This document shows positions 27,161 through 38,673 of a DNA stretch of 64,000 bases, in pieces. The stretch spans positions 20,292 to 84,291 of the forward strand of contig JAUSAZ010000108.1 in assembly GCA_030652255.1 (NCBI GenBank), written 5' to 3'. Position 1 is the stretch's first letter, and every line of letters starts with the position of its first letter. This DNA comes from Myxococcales bacterium. Lineage in GTDB: Bacteria > Myxococcota_A > Polyangia > Polyangiales > Ga0077539. The translations under genes and the position numbers were made by a program. The notes beneath the pieces are model-generated. The model was given only the letters and a program-made list of their open reading frames with translations, had not been told where the DNA came from and ran no database searches.

Positions 27161-27490
27161 ATGGCGCGGCGACCGAAAGAGGAGAACGACACCGGGGTGG
27201 TCACCGAGGAGCGCTCGAAGGAGAAGCTCCAGCGGCCGAAGATGTACAAGGTTCTCCTGCACAACGACCACTACACCACGCGCGAGTTCGTGGTCGCGGT
27301 GCTCATCGGGATCTTCAACAAGACCGAGTCCGACGCCGTCGCGATCATGCTGCACGTGCACCAGCGGGGCACCGGCGTGGCGGGCGTGTACCCCTTCGAC
27401 GTGGCGCAGACCAAGGTCGACAAGGTGCTGCGGCTGGCGCGCGAGCACGAGTATCCATTGCTCCTGACCATGGAGCCGGAGGACGACTGA
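27161..27490 (+). CDS. clpS: ATP-dependent Clp protease adaptor ClpS
   Basis: Delivers N-degron substrates (N-terminal Leu, Phe, Tyr or Trp) to ClpAP. 109 residues: a charged, flexible N-terminus, then the core with YKVLLHNDHYTTREFVV, where the NDxxTxxxFV element forms the N-degron pocket, and MLHVHQRGTGVAGVYPFDVA. AAGGAGAGG upstream of the ATG at 27161 is a good but slightly distant ribosome-binding site. It is six bases after the FemAB-like gene and seven bases before clpA. Confidence 0.97.
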   Translation: MARRPKEENDTGVVTEERSKEKLQRPKMYKVLLHNDHYTTREFVVAVLIGIFNKTESDAVAIMLHVHQRGTGVAGVYPFDVAQTKVDKVLRLAREHEYPLLLTMEPEDD

Positions 27491-27496
27491 AGCATC

Positions 27497-29815
<2,319 letters not shown>

Positions 29816-29846
29816 GACTCCCCCCCGCTCCCACCCGCAGGCCTTC

Positions 29847-29866
29847 GGCGACGAGCGCCCGTCGCC
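29847..29866 (+). terminator. Hairpin downstream of clpA
   Basis: GGCGACG and CGTCGCC form a perfect 7-base-pair stem with a 6-base loop 31 bases after the clpA stop, followed by a second short CCCC/GGGG hairpin. There is no T-run, so it is a plausible but unproven end point for the clpSA transcript. Confidence 0.35.
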
Positions 29867-29931
29867 CCTCCGGGGCTGTAATGTCCCCGCGGCGCGTGCG
29901 TCTACCCGGGCAAGGACGAGGCTCGGCTCGT

Positions 29932-30363
29932 ATGGTGAAGACGATGACGACGACGCGATGGATGGTGTTGGGCGCGGCGCTGGCGGCCGTGCCCTCGGCG
30001 GCGCTGGCGCAGGACGCGGGCGCGCGAGAGGTCGAGGTAGTGGTCGACCAGGGCTACCAGCCGGCGCGCATCGAGGCGGCGCCGGGCGAGCGGCTGCGGC
30101 TGCGCTTCATCCGGCGCGACTACGGCGGGTGCACCCGCGAGGTGGTGTTTCCGACGCTCTCGCTGCGGCGCGAGCTCCCCACGGGGCAGCCGGTGCTCAT
30201 CGACCTGCCCGCGCTCCCCCCGGGCGAGACGCCGTTCCAGTGCGGGATGAACATGGTCCGCGGCGTCGTCGTGGTGCGCGCCCCCGCCCCCGCCCCCGCT
30301 CCCGCGCCCACCCCCGCCCCGGCTCCCGCCGCGCCGCGCCCCTCGCCGCGCCGCCCGCGCTGA
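29932..30363 (+). CDS. Exported cupredoxin-domain protein
   Basis: 143 residues: signal peptide ending near ALAQDAG (about 23), a cupredoxin domain (about 28-113) and a Pro/Ala tail (APAPAP repeats). The domain carries DQGYQPARIEAAPGERLRLR, GGCTREVVFPTL with a conserved Cys, and FQCGMNMVRG, the usual Cys/Met copper-ligand region of EfeO-type cupredoxins. ATG 29932 follows an AAGGACGAGG stretch; ATG 29944 is an alternative. The stop is five bases before the CopA ATPase gene, so the pair probably handles copper in the periplasm and across the inner membrane. Confidence 0.82.
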   Translation: MVKTMTTTRWMVLGAALAAVPSAALAQDAGAREVEVVVDQGYQPARIEAAPGERLRLRFIRRDYGGCTREVVFPTLSLRRELPTGQPVLIDLPALPPGETPFQCGMNMVRGVVVVRAPAPAPAPAPTPAPAPAAPRPSPRRPR

Positions 30364-30368
30364 CCGCG

Positions 30369-32672
30369 ATGAACCCCGCCCCCACCGCCCCGCGCGACGC
30401 CGCCCCCGGCGTGGACCCCGGCGCTCGCGTCCAGATGCCCGTCCGCGGCATGACCTGCGCGGCCTGCGTCGGCCGCATCGAGCGCGTGCTCGCGAAGCAC
30501 CCGGGCGTGATCGACGCCCGCGTCGACCTGGTCACGCAGTCCGCGACCATCGACTACGACGGACAGGCCACCGACCCGGGCGCCCTCGCGGGGGTCATCC
30601 GCGACGCCGGCTACGAGGTGCCCCCGGAGGACCCCACCCTCGACGCGCCGCCCGACGCCGCGGCGCGCCTCGCGGCCACCGACGCCGCCGACGAGCTCGA
30701 GGCCCGCGGCTTCCGGCGCGACCTCACGATCGCTGCGGCGCTCACGGTCCCGCTGCTGGTCGTGGCGATGTCCCACGGCGCCATCCCCGGCACCGGGGGC
30801 GCCGCGGGGCGCTACCTCCAGATGGCCCTCGCGACCCCGGTGGTCTTCGGCCCCGGGCGGCGCTTCCTCGCGCTCGCCGCCGCCGCGCTGCGACACCGCA
30901 GCACGGACATGAACGTCCTCATCGCCCTCGGCGCCCTCGCGTCGTGGTCGTGGTCGACGGTGGTCACCCTCGTGCCCTCGGTGCTCCCGCACGGCCAGCA
31001 TGGCCACGTGCCGGTGTACTTCGAGGCCGCCGCGGCGATCGTCACCTTCCTCCTGCTGGGCAAGCTGCTGGAGCACCGCGCGCGGCGCCGGCTCACGGAC
31101 GCCGTGCGCGGCCTCGTGGCGCTCCTGCCGCCCACCGCGACGCGGCTGCGGGGCGGCGGCGAGCTGGAGGTCCCCGTGGCCTCGCTGCTCCCGGGCGACC
31201 GGGTGCGGGTGCGCCCCGGGCAGCGCGTGGCCACCGACGGCGTGGTGCGCGACGGGGGCGCGGCCGTCGACGAGTCGACGCTCACCGGCGAGAGCATCCC
31301 GGTCGACCGCGGGCCGGGCGACCCGGTGCAGGGCGGCACGCTCGTCTCGGGCGGAACCCTCGTCTACGAGGTGACCCGCCGCGGCGCCGACTCGGCGCTC
31401 GCCCGCATCGTCGACGCGGTGGCCGACGCCCAGGGCACCCGCGCCCCCATCGCGCGCCTCGCCGACCGGGTGAGCGCGGTCTTCGTCCCCACGGTGCTCG
31501 CGCTCGCGGCGCTCACCTTCGTCGTCTGGATGCTCGTGCCGCACGGGCCCGACGGCGTGGCGGTGGCGGTGCGGCACCTCGTGGCGGTGCTGGTCATCGC
31601 GTGCCCCTGCGCGCTCGGGCTCGCCACGCCCGCGGCGGTGGCGGTGGGCACCGGCCGCGCGGCGGCCCTGGGCTTCCTCGTGAAGGGCGGCGACGCCCTC
31701 GAGCGCGCGTCCACCATCGACCGGGTGCTCTTCGACAAGACGGGCACGCTCACCGAGGGTCGGCCGCGGCTGGTGACGGTGCTCGCGCTCGACGGCCGCA
31801 GCGAGGACGATCTCCTCGCGCTGGTGGCGGGCGCCGAGGCGGGCAGCGAGCACCCGCTGGCGCGGGCCATCGTGGCGGGCGCGGTCGCCCGGGGCGCGCG
31901 GGTGCCGCCCGCGGTGGGCTTCGCGGCGACGCCCGGGGGAGGGGTGCGCGCGACGGTGGGCGGGGCGCTGGTGCGCGTCGGCACCGCGCGGTGGCTCGCG
32001 GAGGAGGGCGTCGACGCGTCGGCCCTGGAGGGCGACGCCGCGGCGGCCGCCGAGCGTGGCGAGACGGCCTCGCTCGTGGCGGTGGACGGCGCGGTCGCGG
32101 GCCTGGTCGCGCTCGCCGACACCGCGCGCCCGGAGGCGGCGGCGGCGGTGGCGGCGCTCGGGGCGATGGGCGTCGGGGTGGCCATGGTGACCGGCGACCG
32201 GCGGGCGACGGCGCTGGCGGTGGCGCGGTCGCTGGGCGTGAGCGAGGTGTGGGCGGAGACGCGGCCCGAGGAGAAGGCCGCGGTGGTGGCGAAGGCGCGG
32301 GCGTCGGGCGCGCGGGTGGCGATGGTGGGCGACGGGGTCAACGACGCCCCGGCGCTGGCCGCGGCCGACCTGGGCGTGGCCATGATGGGCGGCGCGGACG
32401 TGGCGGCGTCGGCGTCCGACGTGACCATCCTGCGGGGCGGCGTGGCGGCGGTGCCCACGGTGCTGGGCCTCGCGCGGCGCACCCTCGCGGTCATCCGGCA
32501 GAACCTCTTCTGGGCCTTCGTCTACAACGTGGTGGGCATCCCCCTGGCCGCGGGGCTCTTCGAGCCATGGACGGGGTGGACCCTCTCGCCGGTGTTCGCG
32601 AGCGCGGCCATGTCGATGTCGAGCGTGTCGGTGCTGCTCAACTCCCTGCGCCTGCGACGGTGGTCGCCTTGA
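30369..32672 (+). CDS. copA: Copper-translocating P1B-type ATPase
   Basis: Exports Cu(I) at the expense of ATP. 767 residues: one N-terminal heavy-metal-associated domain with GMTCAAC (C30, C33), membrane helices, an actuator TGES loop (TLTGESIPVD), CPC ion-binding motif (C412-P-C414), phosphorylation D456-KTGT, and GDGVNDAPAL. A His-containing loop HGQHGH lies between the early membrane helices. A single HMA domain and CPC support the Cu(I) subclass. The ATG at 30369 is five bases after the cupredoxin gene. Confidence 0.95.
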   Translation: MNPAPTAPRDAAPGVDPGARVQMPVRGMTCAACVGRIERVLAKHPGVIDARVDLVTQSATIDYDGQATDPGALAGVIRDAGYEVPPEDPTLDAPPDAAARLAATDAADELEARGFRRDLTIAAALTVPLLVVAMSHGAIPGTGGAAGRYLQMALATPVVFGPGRRFLALAAAALRHRSTDMNVLIALGALASWSWSTVVTLVPSVLPHGQHGHVPVYFEAAAAIVTFLLLGKLLEHRARRRLTDAVRGLVALLPPTATRLRGGGELEVPVASLLPGDRVRVRPGQRVATDGVVRDGGAAVDESTLTGESIPVDRGPGDPVQGGTLVSGGTLVYEVTRRGADSALARIVDAVADAQGTRAPIARLADRVSAVFVPTVLALAALTFVVWMLVPHGPDGVAVAVRHLVAVLVIACPCALGLATPAAVAVGTGRAAALGFLVKGGDALERASTIDRVLFDKTGTLTEGRPRLVTVLALDGRSEDDLLALVAGAEAGSEHPLARAIVAGAVARGARVPPAVGFAATPGGGVRATVGGALVRVGTARWLAEEGVDASALEGDAAAAAERGETASLVAVDGAVAGLVALADTARPEAAAAVAALGAMGVGVAMVTGDRRATALAVARSLGVSEVWAETRPEEKAAVVAKARASGARVAMVGDGVNDAPALAAADLGVAMMGGADVAASASDVTILRGGVAAVPTVLGLARRTLAVIRQNLFWAFVYNVVGIPLAAGLFEPWTGWTLSPVFASAAMSMSSVSVLLNSLRLRRWSP

Positions 32673-32704
32673 CATCGCCGCGGGATGGATCGCCTATCGC
32701 GGCC

Positions 32705-34273
32705 GTGTCCACGCGCCTGGTCCGCCACCTCGCTCCGTGCCTCGTCGCGCCGCTGCTCTCGGCCTGCGGCGCCGACCCGACGGTCGCGCCCCTCGACGGC
32801 TCGGCCCTGCCCGGCCCCGACGCCGTGGCGGCGGTGGCCGTCGACAACGGGCCCGACGTGCCCGCGGCCCCGGGCCTCGTGCGCGCGCTGACCATCACGG
32901 ACGTCTCGCTCTTCCAGGCGGTGCGGGTGCCGCTGCTCCGGCAGGGCAGCGAGGTGACGGCGCGCACGGTGCCCGTGGTGGCGGGCCGCGCCGCGGTGGT
33001 GCGGGTGTACGTGCGCCCCGAGGCGGGCTTCCGCACCGGGGCGGTCGAGGGGTTTCTCACGGTGCGCCGCGGCGAGGTGGGCACCGTCCTGCGCGACCGG
33101 CGGTCGATCTCCCGCGCGTCCCGCGACGAGTCCGACGGGTCGGTGTTCCAGTTCGCGCTGCCCCCCGAGGCGGTGGGCCCCGACACCCGGATCTCGGTGC
33201 AGCTCATGGCCCCCGGCGGCGCCGAGGTGGAGCCTGGCGTCCCGGACGCCGCGCGCTTTCCGGCCGACGGCGCCGATCATCCGCTGCGCGCCCAGGAAGA
33301 CGGCGGCCTCGACGTGGTGGTGGTCCCCTTCCGCTGGGAGGTCGACGGCTCGGGGAGGCTGCCGAGCACCGCCGACGACCAGATCGAGGACATGCGCTCC
33401 TCGCTGCGGGCGATGTACCCCGTGAGCGAGGTGCGCATCACCGTGCACGAGCCCGTGGCGTGGACCCGCGGGCTGCTCCGCTCGGGCAGCGCGGACTTCG
33501 GCGCGATGATCGCGACCCTCCGCTCGCTGCGCCAGCGCGAGGAGGCGCCGTCGGGCGTCTACTACTACGGCCTGGTGACCCCGACGGAGTTCTTCGACGA
33601 GTACTGCCAGGGTCCGTGCACGCTCGGCCAGGGCTACCTCGGGGTGGTCGCCAACGACCGCAGCGGCAAGGTCGCCGCCGGCCTCGGGTACTACGGCGAC
33701 CGCGCCGCGCAGACCTTCGTGCACGAGCTCGGTCACAACCACGGCCGATCGCACGCCCCGTGCGGCGGCGCGGCGGGCCCCGACCTGGCCTTCCCCTACG
33801 AGCGCGGGGTGATCGGCGACTGGGGCTACGACGAGCGCCGCCGCGCCCTGGTGCGCCCGAGCGCCTACGACTTCATGGGCTACTGCGACCCGCGCTGGGT
33901 CTCCGACTACAGCTACTCCGCCCTCTGGGACCGCATCCGCGCGGTCAACGACGTCCCCGTCACGGTCGGCCTGCGCGTGGGTGCGAGCACGGCCCGGTCC
34001 CCCCAGCGCCACCGGGTGCTGCGCCTCGATGGCGCGGCGATGGCCGAGTGGCTCGACCCGCTCGACCTCCCGCCGGTGGAGTCCGGCGGCGCCACGCTGC
34101 GCTGGCTCGACGCCGCGGGCACCACCCTGCGCGAGGCGCCGGCGCAGGTCGACGCCCTCGGCGACAGCGACGAGGTGCACGTGCTCGCGCCGCCTCCGCC
34201 CGCGGGCGCTGTCGTGGTGGACGTGACCCGCGCGGGGGGCACCCGGCGCGTGGCCCTGCCGACCCGCTGGTAG
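32705..34273 (+). CDS. Metzincin-type zinc metalloprotease lipoprotein (M66-like)
   Basis: 522 residues from GTG 32705. A lipoprotein signal ends at PLLSAC (Cys about 19). An N-terminal beta domain (about 60-200, VVRVYVRPEAGFRTGA) is followed by the catalytic region with H340-E-L-G-H344-N-H-G347-R-S-H350, a full HExxHxxGxxH zinc site, and a Met-turn in YDFMGYCDPRWVSDY. The layout fits M66-like/metzincin peptidases that act outside the cell. A C-terminal beta domain ends the protein. The reading frame is open upstream inside copA, but that part is a shadow of copA. The substrate is unknown. Confidence 0.85.
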   Translation: MSTRLVRHLAPCLVAPLLSACGADPTVAPLDGSALPGPDAVAAVAVDNGPDVPAAPGLVRALTITDVSLFQAVRVPLLRQGSEVTARTVPVVAGRAAVVRVYVRPEAGFRTGAVEGFLTVRRGEVGTVLRDRRSISRASRDESDGSVFQFALPPEAVGPDTRISVQLMAPGGAEVEPGVPDAARFPADGADHPLRAQEDGGLDVVVVPFRWEVDGSGRLPSTADDQIEDMRSSLRAMYPVSEVRITVHEPVAWTRGLLRSGSADFGAMIATLRSLRQREEAPSGVYYYGLVTPTEFFDEYCQGPCTLGQGYLGVVANDRSGKVAAGLGYYGDRAAQTFVHELGHNHGRSHAPCGGAAGPDLAFPYERGVIGDWGYDERRRALVRPSAYDFMGYCDPRWVSDYSYSALWDRIRAVNDVPVTVGLRVGASTARSPQRHRVLRLDGAAMAEWLDPLDLPPVESGGATLRWLDAAGTTLREAPAQVDALGDSDEVHVLAPPPPAGAVVVDVTRAGGTRRVALPTRW

Positions 34274-34347
34274 CGTCGCGGTCAGCGTCGGAGGCGTGGT
34301 TGGCCCTGGAACCTCCCCCCCGGCTATGCCTATCCTCGCGCGGAGAA

Positions 34348-35136
34348 ATGGCTACCACCCGTTGGTTCATCGTGGCCGCGCTGGCGTCGCTGCCGTCGCT
34401 CGTCGGGTGCGGCGCCGTCTTCCCGAGGTACACCACCGCGACCCGGAGCGTGCCCGCCGACATGGTGCAGCAGCGCGCCATCGCCCCGCCCCCGGACGAC
34501 GTGCGCACGGTGTCGGTGCTCTCCGCCGAGCTGCCGCCCAGCCGCACCGACGGGCAGCCCTGGGACAGCGACGGCGAGCCCGACCTCTACGCGGTCATCC
34601 TGCGCGACGGGGTGGAGGTGTACCGCACGCCGGTGGTCCAGAACTCCCTGCGCCCCGAGTGGCGCAACGCGACGGTCACGCTGCGGGTGCGCCCCGACAG
34701 CGTGCTGCGCTTCGAGCTCTGGGACGCCGACGGGATGGTCGATCAGCCCGTCGGCGCCGAGCAGGTGACCGGGGTGCCCGCGTCGGCCCTCGACGGCGGC
34801 AACTGGGTCATCCGCTACCAGCGCAACGCCTTCCTGCGCCTCGCCGCGCGCCCGCCGGAGCCCCGCTTCGGGATGGGCGTGACCTTCGAGGTGCACGAGG
34901 ACCACCTCCGCGTCCTGGCCGTCGAGGAGGGGGGCCCCGGCGCCGCCGCGGGGCTGCGCGTGGGCGACCGCATCGTGGCCCTCGACCGCCGCCGGGTGCA
35001 GGACCTCGGTGAGATCGAGTCGCACCAGGCGATGGACCGCGCGAGCCTCCGGCCGGTGACCCTCACCGTCGAGCGCGACGGATCGCCGCCCGCGACCATG
35101 ACCGTCGCCCCGGGCGCGGTCTACTCCGCCCGCTAG
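34348..35136 (+). CDS. Lipoprotein with C2-like and PDZ domains
   Basis: 262 residues. The signal ends at LPSLVGC (Cys about 17). Residues about 48-140 read as a C2-like beta sandwich with DLYAVILRDGVEVYRT and RFELWDADGMVDQP, a possible Ca2+ loop with several Asp. Residues about 170-255 form a PDZ domain (EEGGPGAAAGLRVGDRIVAL). GGAG sits seven bases upstream of the ATG at 34348. C2 plus PDZ in an envelope lipoprotein suggests a scaffold that binds membranes and protein C-termini; the partner is unknown. Confidence 0.75.
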   Translation: MATTRWFIVAALASLPSLVGCGAVFPRYTTATRSVPADMVQQRAIAPPPDDVRTVSVLSAELPPSRTDGQPWDSDGEPDLYAVILRDGVEVYRTPVVQNSLRPEWRNATVTLRVRPDSVLRFELWDADGMVDQPVGAEQVTGVPASALDGGNWVIRYQRNAFLRLAARPPEPRFGMGVTFEVHEDHLRVLAVEEGGPGAAAGLRVGDRIVALDRRRVQDLGEIESHQAMDRASLRPVTLTVERDGSPPATMTVAPGAVYSAR

Positions 35137-35195
35137 GAGCATCCTACCGGCGGTGATGTCCCTGTGAAGCTCTGTTTCCGATGACGAGGTGTTCA

Positions 35196-37118
35196 GTGGA
35201 TCGTTCGATGTGGACGCGATCGGCGCTCGGCGCGTTCGCCCTTTGCTTCACCCTCGCGCCCTCGGCGGCGCGCGCGCAGACCGTCGGCACCGACAGCTCC
35301 GTCGACGCGCAGACCTGGTGGCCCGCCGCGGGGCCCACCGACCACGTCGCGCTCCGCAGCGCCATGGTCTCGCCCTCCGGCGCCGTGGGCTTCGGCCTGC
35401 TCGCCCACGCGATGCGCCGCCCGCTCACGCTCACCCCGATCGGCAACCCCTCCGACCAGCGCGCCGCGGTCGACTACGCCATCACCACGGACTTCCTCTG
35501 GTCCGTCGGCATCCTGCGGCGCTTCCAGCTCTCCGCGGCCATCCCCGTGGTGCTCGCGCAGTCCGGCGACGGCGCGCGGGCGGTCAACGCCCCCGGGGCC
35601 TCGGCCCTCGGCGACACCGCCCTGCGCGACATCCGCGTCGAGGCGTCGTGGGCCATCGTGCAGCGCGCCCGGGCCGCCGACGCGAGCGGCTTCGGGCTGC
35701 GGCTCGACGTCGGCGCGGCGATACCCTTCGGTGACGACAAGGGCTTCAACGGCAGCGGCGGAGCCACCTTCGCGCCGATGGTCGCGGTGGACTACCGCAC
35801 CCGGGCGCTCTCGGTGACCGCCAACGTCGGCGCGCGGCTGCGCCCCACGTCCACCATCGGCGACCTCGCCGTGGGCAGCGTCGGGGTCCTCGGCGTGGGC
35901 ATCGCGGTGCGCCCCATCGCCCGGCTCGGCATCTCCGCCGAGTACCTCAACACCGTGTCGCTCGTGACACAGGGGGACTTCTCCACCACCACCACGCAGG
36001 AGCTCTTCGCGGGGCTCCGGTACGCCACCGACGAGGCCGGGGACATCGAGCTCATCGCGGCCGGCGCGGCGCCGCTGGCGAGCGGGGCGCTCATCCCGGC
36101 GTGGCGGGCCATCGTGGGGGTCTCGTACGCGCCGCGGGGCAACGACACCGACCGCGACGGCATCGTCGACGCCGACGACCGCTGCCGCACGCAGGCCGAA
36201 GACCGCGACGAGTTCGAGGACGACGACGGCTGCCCCGACCCGGACAACGACCAGGACGGTGTGCCCGACCTCAGCGACCGGTGCCGCGACGAGCCCGAGG
36301 ACGTCGACAACCACGAGGACGCCGACGGCTGCCCCGACCCCGACAACGACAACGACGGGGTCTTCGACAGCGACGACCAGTGCGTGGACGTGCCGGCGGG
36401 CGACCACCCCGACGAGGCGCGCGCGGGCTGCCCCATCCCCGACACCGACGGCGACGGGGTGCTCGACCCCGACGACCGCTGCGTCGACGTGGCCCGCGGG
36501 GAGCGCCCCGACCCGGCCCGCGCGGGCTGCCCCGTCGCCGACGCCGACCGCGACGGCGTGGCCGACGCCGCCGACCAGTGCGTGGACGTGCCCGCGGGCG
36601 AGGTGGCCGATCGCTTCCGCCCCGGCTGCCCCGACGCCGACCCCGACCGCGACGGCGTGGTGGGCGAGGCCGACCGCTGCGCCGACCGCCCGGAGACCAT
36701 CAACGGCGTCACCGACGCCGACGGCTGCCCCGACGTGGGCGTCGAGCGCGTCACCTGGGACCCGTCCGGGGACGCCCTGCGCTTCGCCGTGCGCGTGGCC
36801 GTGGCGCCGCGGGCGCAGACCGTCACCCCCGCTGTCCGCGCCCTGCTCCAGCAGGCCGCGCAGCGCATCCGGGCGCGCGGGGGCGAGGTCGCCCGGGTGC
36901 TCGTCGACGTCACCCCGGGCGCCGGTCCCCCCGCGCAGATCGAGGCGGCGCGGCAGGCGCAGGTGATCGCCGACGTGCTCATCGGCGAGCGCGTCCCGCA
37001 GCGCCTGGTGGTGCCGCGCGCCGCCCCCCGGGCGACGCCCCCCGCCACGCCCGCCCCGCTCCCGGGGAGCGTGACCATCCGCATCGAGCGCCGCCCGGCT
37101 GCCGCTCCCGCCCCCTGA
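35196..37118 (+). CDS. Outer-membrane beta-barrel protein with thrombospondin type-3 repeats and degenerate OmpA-like tail
   Basis: About 640 residues. A signal peptide (WTRSALGAFALCFTLAPSAARA) precedes a beta-barrel-like region (to about 300) rich in alternating hydrophobic strands. Asp-rich TSP3 repeats (DTDRDGIVDADDRC type) then bind Ca2+, and a C-terminal domain resembles OmpA but lacks the GHTD-type peptidoglycan-binding Asp, showing VDVTPGAG instead. GTG 35196 is chosen because GAGG lies six bases upstream; ATG 35181 in the same frame and ATG 35208 are alternatives. It is 76 bases upstream of the MCE gene in the same direction. It probably stiffens or tethers the outer membrane. Confidence 0.78.
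   Translation: MDRSMWTRSALGAFALCFTLAPSAARAQTVGTDSSVDAQTWWPAAGPTDHVALRSAMVSPSGAVGFGLLAHAMRRPLTLTPIGNPSDQRAAVDYAITTDFLWSVGILRRFQLSAAIPVVLAQSGDGARAVNAPGASALGDTALRDIRVEASWAIVQRARAADASGFGLRLDVGAAIPFGDDKGFNGSGGATFAPMVAVDYRTRALSVTANVGARLRPTSTIGDLAVGSVGVLGVGIAVRPIARLGISAEYLNTVSLVTQGDFSTTTTQELFAGLRYATDEAGDIELIAAGAAPLASGALIPAWRAIVGVSYAPRGNDTDRDGIVDADDRCRTQAEDRDEFEDDDGCPDPDNDQDGVPDLSDRCRDEPEDVDNHEDADGCPDPDNDNDGVFDSDDQCVDVPAGDHPDEARAGCPIPDTDGDGVLDPDDRCVDVARGERPDPARAGCPVADADRDGVADAADQCVDVPAGEVADRFRPGCPDADPDRDGVVGEADRCADRPETINGVTDADGCPDVGVERVTWDPSGDALRFAVRVAVAPRAQTVTPAVRALLQQAAQRIRARGGEVARVLVDVTPGAGPPAQIEAARQAQVIADVLIGERVPQRLVVPRAAPRATPPATPAPLPGSVTIRIERRPAAAPAP
36141..36738 (+). repeat. Thrombospondin type-3 repeat array (coding)
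   Basis: About seven imperfect units of roughly 24-36 residues, each with Asp-rich D-D-G-x-x-D cores and a conserved GCP phrase (DDGCPDPDNDQDGVPD, RAGCPIPDTDGDGVLD). In other proteins these cores bind calcium and make a rigid stalk. The units have diverged at DNA level, so recent slippage is not evident. Confidence 0.85.
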
Positions 37119-37194
37119 TCCATCCGCCGCGCACGGGTGGTCAACGGCGACGCGCTGTGGGTATCCTGCGCGCCGCTCACCAGCCCCCCAACCC

Positions 37195-38673
37195 ATGCAG
37201 AACATCTCCCGCTCGCTGAAGGTTGGTGTGATGCTGGTGGCCGCCGTCATCGCCGCGGTGGTGATGTGGCGCACGCTCTTCAAGGGCCAGGGCACCGGCG
37301 ACGGCTACCGGCTCTACGCCATGTTCGACGACGCGGCGGGCCTCGTGCCGCGGTCGCGGGTGGTCACCGCGGGCATCGCCATCGGCGAGATCGAGCGCAT
37401 CCAGCTGGAGAACGGCAAGGCCCGGGTGACCATCCGGGTGCAGAACGACGTGGCGATGTACCGCAACGCGACCATCTCGCGGCGGGCGGTGTCCATCCTC
37501 GGGGAGTTCGTGCTGGTGGTGGCGCCGGGCAACGCGACGGCGCCGCGGCTGCGCCCGGGCGACCGCATCGCGAGCGTCTTCGAGGGCACCAACACCGACG
37601 TCATCATGAACAACGTCGCGAACATCACCCGCGACATCAGCCGGGTGACCGAGCGCCTCGCGGGCGCCATCGGCAACGAGACCGGCCAGCGGGAGATCGC
37701 CGACACCATCCGCAACGTGAGCGAGCTCACCGCGGCGATCAACCGCACGGTGCAGCAGAACGCCGAGGTGGTGACCCACACCCTGGCCTCCGTCGACCGC
37801 ATCACGACGCAGGGCGGGCCCGAGATCCAGGCGATGCTGACCAACCTCCGGGTGTCCACCGACCGGCTCGCGCAGATCCTCGGGCGGGACCAGCCGCAGA
37901 ACCAGAACACGGTGACCGAGACCCAGGAGGCGATCCGCAACATCGCCGCGGCGTCGCGCGAGCTGCGCGAGACCCTGGAGCACGTCAACTCCACCACCGG
38001 GGCCATCGACCGGGGCGAGGGGAGCCTCGGGCGCCTCGTTCGCGACGAGACCCTCATCGACGAGGTGCAGGGCACCGCGGAGGCCATCAACGACGTGGTG
38101 GGCCCCATCGCGCGGCTCCAGACCATCGTCGGCCTGCGCAGCGAGTACAGCTTCATCTCCAACACCCTGCGCAGCACCGTCGAGATGCGCCTCCAGCCGC
38201 GGGAGGACAAGTACTACCTGCTGGAGTTCGTCGACGACCCGCGCGGGCTCACGCGCAACATCAGCACGATCACCGACACCACCGACCCGACGATGACGGC
38301 GCACGTCCGCACCACGCAGCGGGTCACCACCGACGCCTTCCGCTTCAGCCTGATGTTCGCGCGGCGGCTCGGCCCGGCGACCTTCCGCTTCGGCATCAAG
38401 GAGTCGAGCGGCGGCCTCGGGCTCGACCTGCACCTGCTCGACAACGCCCTCGAGGTGCGCACCGACGTCTTCGCCTTCGGCGAGAACGCCTACCCCCGGC
38501 TGCGCGTCGCCGCAGCGGTCAACGTGCTCCAGCGCGCGTGGATCATCGGCGGCGTCGACGACGTCTTCAACGGCGACCGCTTCGACTACTTCCTCGGCGC
38601 GCAGCTCCGCTTCAACGACGAGGACATCAAGTCGATCCTGCCCTTCGCGGGCGGGCTCGGCGGCTCACGCTGA
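37195..38673 (+). CDS. MCE/MlaD-family lipid-transport protein with long C-terminal beta-rich region
   Basis: 492 residues. An N-terminal anchor helix (VGVMLVAAVIAAVVMW, about 10-25) is followed by one MCE domain (about 38-117: YAMFDDAAGLVPRSRVVTAG, GEFVLVVAPG). Residues 120-310 form a long amphipathic helical region with many Asn/Thr/Glu. The last 180 residues contain alternating beta segments (RFSLMFARRLGPATFRFGI, FDYFLGAQLRF) like a small beta-barrel or sheet. MCE proteins move phospholipids between membranes. No MlaE/MlaF partners are adjacent. The stop overlaps the convergent gene by nine bases. Confidence 0.85.
   Translation: MQNISRSLKVGVMLVAAVIAAVVMWRTLFKGQGTGDGYRLYAMFDDAAGLVPRSRVVTAGIAIGEIERIQLENGKARVTIRVQNDVAMYRNATISRRAVSILGEFVLVVAPGNATAPRLRPGDRIASVFEGTNTDVIMNNVANITRDISRVTERLAGAIGNETGQREIADTIRNVSELTAAINRTVQQNAEVVTHTLASVDRITTQGGPEIQAMLTNLRVSTDRLAQILGRDQPQNQNTVTETQEAIRNIAAASRELRETLEHVNSTTGAIDRGEGSLGRLVRDETLIDEVQGTAEAINDVVGPIARLQTIVGLRSEYSFISNTLRSTVEMRLQPREDKYYLLEFVDDPRGLTRNISTITDTTDPTMTAHVRTTQRVTTDAFRFSLMFARRLGPATFRFGIKESSGGLGLDLHLLDNALEVRTDVFAFGENAYPRLRVAAAVNVLQRAWIIGGVDDVFNGDRFDYFLGAQLRFNDEDIKSILPFAGGLGGSR

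Noticed and set aside
36141..36738. Possible non-coding repeat array
   Set aside because: The periodicity is explained by TSP3 repeats at protein level.
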